This document shows positions 58,976 through 64,000 of a stretch of DNA of 64,000 nt, one piece after another; within the stretch, counting starts at the first letter, position 1; the number at the start of each line of letters is the position of its first letter. This DNA comes from Malurus cyaneus samueli. Lineage: Eukaryota; Chordata; Aves; Passeriformes; Maluridae. The notes beneath the pieces are model-generated. The model was given only the letters and a program-made list of their open reading frames with translations. It was not told the DNA's origin and did no database searches. The DNA is taken from NCBI GenBank assembly GCA_009741485.1, contig CM019219.1:588146-652145 (forward strand). Reading direction: 5' to 3'. A program made the position numbers and the translations under genes.

Positions 58976-61900
58976 CTTGTCTTAACATTTTTACATAAAT
59001 ACAGTGTGAACTGCGAGGGAAGTCAAATTTTGCAGTAATCTAAAATGAAAATAAAATTGAGTGAAAGTGAAAATGTTTATCTGCTCTTTTAATTCAGGTG
59101 TCTCTGTGACATGAATTTTCTTGTAATAGCAGTGGGACATTCCTGGGGTTCCAGTCTCTCACTCTGATCTTGGCCTAGATCTGTGTTCAGCCCCCTGTTC
59201 AAACAGCAGCCTGAGTAAATAATAAGTAAATAAAATGAAGTGTTTTTGAACATAAAACCGGGTGAAATTAATTTTGGCCACGAGGTCAGTTGGTTGTCAG
59301 AGGTGCTGGTGTCCAGGCTCGGAGCAGAGGAGCTCTCTGGGTGACTGGAACCTGGCTGGGTTGGGCTGGACCTGTCCCCTGGCTGGGTTGGGCTGGGCTG
59401 CACCCCTGGGTCCATCCATGCAAATGTACCCCATGCTCAGCTTTCAAATAATGAGCATTGAAATGCCAACTGACCTGCTGCGGGAGAAAAATATTGCTTG
59501 TGACGTTAAGCACCTTCAGGTGAAATAACTCGGGTTAAGCTGGAGCAGATTTTAAGTGTGAGGAGGTCCCTGGGTGGTGGAGGTGGAGATGCACACCTTG
59601 CACAGGTCAGGCACTTCTGGAACCTGAATCTGCTCCCACTTCTGACAAAGCTGAGGTGAAGGCATGGGCAACTCCAGAGCCAGCTGAGGAGGAAGAGGGG
59701 AGCTGTGCCAGGCAGAAGAGGAGAAACATTCCTGTTTCTGACCCTGCTGTAAGGTACCAGAAGTCAGGAGGAGCAGGTGAACAAGTGCTTTGCTCCTCAA
59801 CCTGCACATCTTGTTTAAAACTTCCCAAATTTCTCCACTCTCAAGATGTTTCCTCCAAATTTCTGTCATCCTTTGCCTGGTTTAGCTTTTCCTGGCCTTT
59901 ATGGAAGCACAAGAGGAAAAGCAGCAGAGCTGAGCCCAGTTTGATGGTTGAATAGTTTTACCCTGCTCTGGAACACGGAGCAGAGATCATTTTCATTCGT
60001 TTATTGTTTCAGCACCGGGCAAATACAAATGTTTCTCTTGCGTCCGAGGATATTTTTAATGCTGCTTTTTAGATGTTGTTTTCTTTTGCTTGAAACTCCA
60101 AATGCGTTCTTCCCAGAATTTCCAAGCTCGTTCCTTTATTTTTTTTTTTTTTTTTTTTAAGGGTATCCTGTCAGGTTTTAAATACAGGCTTTTCATGTTG
60201 CCAGCGAATTGCTTTGATCTGCAGATGAGAACTGATGAGGCGCAGTTTCCTCAGCGCTGAACTTTGCCAAGAGTTCCGAGTGTGCTGGGATGGATCCGAA
60301 AATCAGGAAGGGAAACTCCTGACAGGACTTTCCAAAGCAAAACCTTCTCCCATTGTCTGAAAACAAATGCCCAGAACGATTCGTCTGTGGTTTTGGTGGG
60401 ATGAAAAGTGAAGGAAAAAGGAACACAGCTCGATGAATGTGTTCTTTGTTTTATTTGTGGAGTAATAGCTGGGAAATAAAGTTAAATTTCCTCTCTGTCC
60501 ATGCCACATCTTCTTGTATTATTGAAGGAGCTGGTGAGAGAGGAGCTGGCAGAACAGAGGGATAGCTGGGGGAAAAAACTGCCCCTGAAGTGGCCTTTAA
60601 AAATTAATCCTGAGAAGGAAAATGTTCAGTGATGCTGCAGGACTGGGAAATAGTCCTGGATTGGAGGAGGTGTCCAGGCCACCCCTCTCCACCATCTCCA
60701 GGGCAGATTCAGCTGGAGAGCTTCCCCTCAGTGGCTCTGGAAATCCCTGAGGACGAGGCAGGCTCAGCCTTCCCAGGACCCCATCCTCTGCCCTCCCAGG
60801 GACGATATTTTTCCTGAAAATCCAGAGTTTCTGGTGCCTCTTGGAGCCTAAGTTCAGGAAACACACACATCCCTTGGGGGGAAATGGGCTATTTTGGGCA
60901 ATTCATTCCCAATTACCCAGTGGGTGGTTGGAAGAGGCAGCCCAGGATTATTCTCAAAAACACCACAGTTCCTTCAGATTCGGATGAGTGACTCTTTTTA
61001 GCTTAACTGCTACTTGAATTCTACAGCATATTCCAGGGAATAAGTAAATAAAACACCGTTCATGCCATGGGATCAGCATACTAATTTATGGCCAGATCTG
61101 AAGCCTTTTCCCAAGGCAAAATACAATTAAAGCCAGGCAGAACTTGACCCGAGTGAGCACTTCAGCATTTGATCTGTGAATTTGACTTTTCTGCATTTTT
61201 ATTATTTTTATACAGTAGTAAAAGTCTTTTCTCCTGCTGGTGATTTTACATTTTTTTGCTGGATATTGAATTCCTCGCAGCAAAGACCTCACCTCTTGAA
61301 ACCTAATCTTACAGAGCGCACTGTCTAAAGAACTTAATTCTTATTGGGATAACAAGTTTAAATATATATATTTTTTAAAGCATAACCATGACATTTTCGT
61401 TAACCTGGTTCTAAGAGCGATCCAGCAGGAACAGCAGAGGATGAAAAGCGAGGACCAGGCTGAGATCTAATCTGACCCAACTCATTGATTCCCTCCCTGA
61501 CCTTGGGTAAGCCTTTTGACCTGCCTGGGCCTCAGTCAACTCAGCTGGAAAATTGGGTAAAGAGTGGAGCCTGTTAGAAAACCATCTTCAATTTGAACAA
61601 AGATTTCCCGGAGACCCAAAAAAAGGGGAGTGTGGTCATTCCATACGGACGTAATTGATTGTGCACTGCACAAGAATAACATCCTGAGCCGTGGGATGCC
61701 GTGGATGACATCTCATTCGTCCTGCCGTGGCTGGGTGGTCTCTGGGCCCACTTTTCCTGTCTCCAGAGCTGTATTTTCCCTTTCCCAGTGTTTGTCTGGC
61801 CGTGCCTGCCCTCGCTGGGAATGTGGCTGAAATATTGCACGAGCTTGAGAAGGTGGTGGGCAGGAATTATTGTTCCTGTTTGGGCTGGAGTTACTGGAGT

Positions 61901-61994
61901 GAATTATTGTCCGCTGCATTTAGTGTGAGCTGGAGTGACATCACCTGTGTCACTAATGTGGAAAAACCAAATCAGGGATTTGCTCAGAATTCAG
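58976..61994. other. No gene seen
   Basis: Upstream unique sequence. It holds a 24-28-bp repeat of GGCTGGGTTGGGCTGG at 59353-59400, a T run at 60138-60159 and otherwise nothing recognised. Confidence 0.55.
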
Positions 61995-62171
61995 AGAATC
62001 CCAGAATGGTTTGGGTGGGAAGGGATCCTAAAATCACCCAGTGCCACCCCTGCCATGGCAGGGACACCTCCCACTGTCCCAGGCTGCTCCCAGCCCCAAT
62101 GTCCAGCCTGGCCTTGGGCACTCAAAGGGATCCAGGGGCAGCCACAGCTTCTCTGGGCACCCTGTGCCAGG
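61995..62171 (-). mobile_element. CR1 LINE fragment, 3' end
   Basis: Antisense copy starting GAGAATCCCAGAATGGTTTG and GGTGGGAAGGGATCCTAAAA and ending after CTGGGCACCCTGTGCCAGG. Short but little diverged. Confidence 0.93.
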
Positions 62172-64000
62172 TTTCCCCACTCTCTGAGGTTCTCCTGAGC
62201 TTTCCCGAGTGTCCTGGCTCTCCCAAGCCAGAGTTCCTGGCCCCAGCAATGCCTGTCATTACCCATGGGAAGGCTCAGCTGCAAGTGACACTTTGACAAT
62301 AATCCATTTCCAAGGATCCATTTCCAACTGGGATCACTTGACTTTGTCCATCCTGAGTGGGGCTGGTTCTGGAGCCCCCCAGGAGGGCAGGGAGCCAAGG
62401 GCACATCCATGGCATGTGGCCCCTGGCACTGGGCTGGCAGCTCTCCCCCTCTGGCACTGTTTGTCCTGGGCCAAAGCCAGCTCCTCCCAACCATCCTGGC
62501 CTCGCTAATCTATTCTCCATGACCCACGCTGGAAAATGACCGTTTCCTTTCCCCAGTTCCCACATCTGCTGTTTGTTTTGCTGCCTTTGCCTTCGCCGAG
62601 CTGCGGGAAGGAGCTCAGGAATGCTCCAGCCCAGCCTGACCTCGGAGGCGCAGTGCCATTTCCCTGGCAAGGAAAACTTCCCCCGCTGAAGGGGAAACGG
62701 GCATGTTTCTTCACTTCCACACGTGCATTTCTAGGTGTTTTCTCAATAAAAATAATGATTTTGCACTGAAATGTTACTGAGAGGAGGAGGGACCCGGTGT
62801 TTCCAGTGGAAGCCACTAAATCCTGCCCTGCCTGTTAATTGGCTGTCGTTATCCTTCCGTGAAATACTTTAAACTTTAACATTAATATTAGGTGCAAACA
62901 CCTAAAAAAAAAAAGTCACTCCTACCAGTCCGAATGAAATTACTATGTGAGAATGACATTTATGTTGGAATAAAATCATCACTGTGCCTCATATAACATA
63001 ATATATCTATGTATTTTGCATCACCAAAAAACCAAAACAAAAACCTCAGGCTCTGCTCTCTTTAAAAGTGCAGGCACGGAGAAATAAAAATTTTGCTTGA
63101 AAATGTTCAGTACTTTTAATGGAATGTTCTCAAAACGTGTGTTTCAATTTGAAGGCAAATTTAGCAAGGAGATTTGAAAAGCAGTGAGCACAAACACTGT
63201 GTAGAAGCAAAATGCAATCAGAATTTTCAGAAAAACACAAAATATTTCAGTCTGAGAAGGGCTGGATGATGTGCAATGAGCAAGAACCCACCGCTTTTTC
63301 CCCTTCTTTTTTTTTTTTTTTTTCCAAACAGAAAAGGACTTGATAGACCTCCCTAAGTGCATTTCCCTTTTAATTGGAAATAGGTGATTGCAAAAATTTT
63401 TAGGCCTCTATAGATATATCTGCACCCCTGAAATAAAGAGCAATAAAAAACAATCACATCTTGGGACAGATAAACTCGTTAAGGAAGATTAAAGGGAGAT
63501 TTAACCAACAGAATTACTGTCCACAAAGATGCCTCCCTGCCTTTTTTGTGACAATTCCATGGAAATTTGGTGCTAAAATAGAAACCAGAGCTAAAACTGG
63601 GATCTAGGTCTACTGCTCTGTATTCCTCTGGGCTTACAAGGCTAAGCAGAAGCAGAGGAATTACCCACAAATATTTGGTGGGTTTTATATCAAGAGCCTA
63701 AAATAGCTGGGTACTTATGGAATTAAAGGGAAGGGAATTTGAGAAGAGCTGCTTAAACTCGCTGCGATGCTGCTTTTTAGATTAAGGAGTGAGGAGCTGG
63801 ATTTCTGTGCCTCTGGAGGCACGTGATCCCACCAGGAACGAGAAGAGGATGGAAGAGGAAGGGTTGAAATTTGTGTGCTGTGCCCTGGCCGGTGACAAGT
63901 GACACCTCCTGCCCTGTCCCCTGCTCTGGGGTCTGCTCATTGCTGTCAGAAGCCCTCAAACAATTCTGAAAGCTTTCAGTTATTCATTTTTAATCTGCTG
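62172..64000. other. No gene seen
   Basis: Unique sequence to the right edge, with an A run at 62905-62914 and a T run at 63306-63323. No exon, CR1 or RNA gene recognised. Confidence 0.55.

Noticed and set aside
1..64000. tRNA, rRNA, CRISPR, phage or bacterial defence genes
   Set aside because: No cloverleaf, rRNA blocks, regular spacer arrays or dense coding were seen; the window is a vertebrate intron landscape.

Overview
The window looks like vertebrate nuclear DNA from a bird, probably a songbird. About twenty short pieces of the CR1 LINE 3' region lie on both strands, many with the avian CR1 end (a pyrimidine-rich 'TCCCTTCCAACCCAAACCATTCT' type tail). There are no mammalian Alu or L1 elements. 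Genes are sparse, long introns dominate, and minisatellites and AT-rich microsatellites are common. No bacterial, phage, CRISPR or operon-like content is present.

The one gene I can support is MGMT (O6-methylguanine-DNA methyltransferase), on the minus strand and incomplete. A CpG island at about 51.89-52.52 kb is the likely promoter, with a probable non-coding exon 1 ending in a good splice donor at 52258. Exon 2 (44472-44515) carries the start codon in a strong Kozak context and codes for MASRLALK. Exon 3 (34051-34190) codes for 46 residues plus two bases and keeps the reading frame. Exon 3 holds Cys, Cys and His residues at exactly the spacing of three of the four zinc ligands of human MGMT (Cys5, Cys24, His29), and it ends in the family motif HEIKL. 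The exons with the DNA-binding helix and the catalytic PCHR cysteine were not found. They should lie beyond coordinate 1, which makes intron 3 longer than 34 kb.

Layout: 1-34050 is MGMT intron 3. It starts with a 28-bp minisatellite that runs off the left edge and contains CR1 pieces, a 46-bp minisatellite, CCCAT repeats, a very recent 100-bp duplication and two small CpG-retaining pockets. 34191-44471 is intron 2, with a 42-bp minisatellite, a head-to-tail 350-bp duplication and CR1 copies that share sequence beyond the CR1 3' end. 44516-52257 is intron 1, with a 44/29-bp composite minisatellite and an RFX-like palindrome. 52.5-64 kb is sequence upstream of MGMT with no gene recognised; it holds four CR1 insertions, a protein-like but broken minus-strand stretch and a block that looks like a conserved non-coding element.

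Most long open frames here cross tandem repeats or CR1 copies and are not genes. I found no convincing new biological system. The most unusual items are the CR1 copies that share 3' flanks (possible 3' transduction), the recent local duplications, and the CpG pockets inside the MGMT intron.
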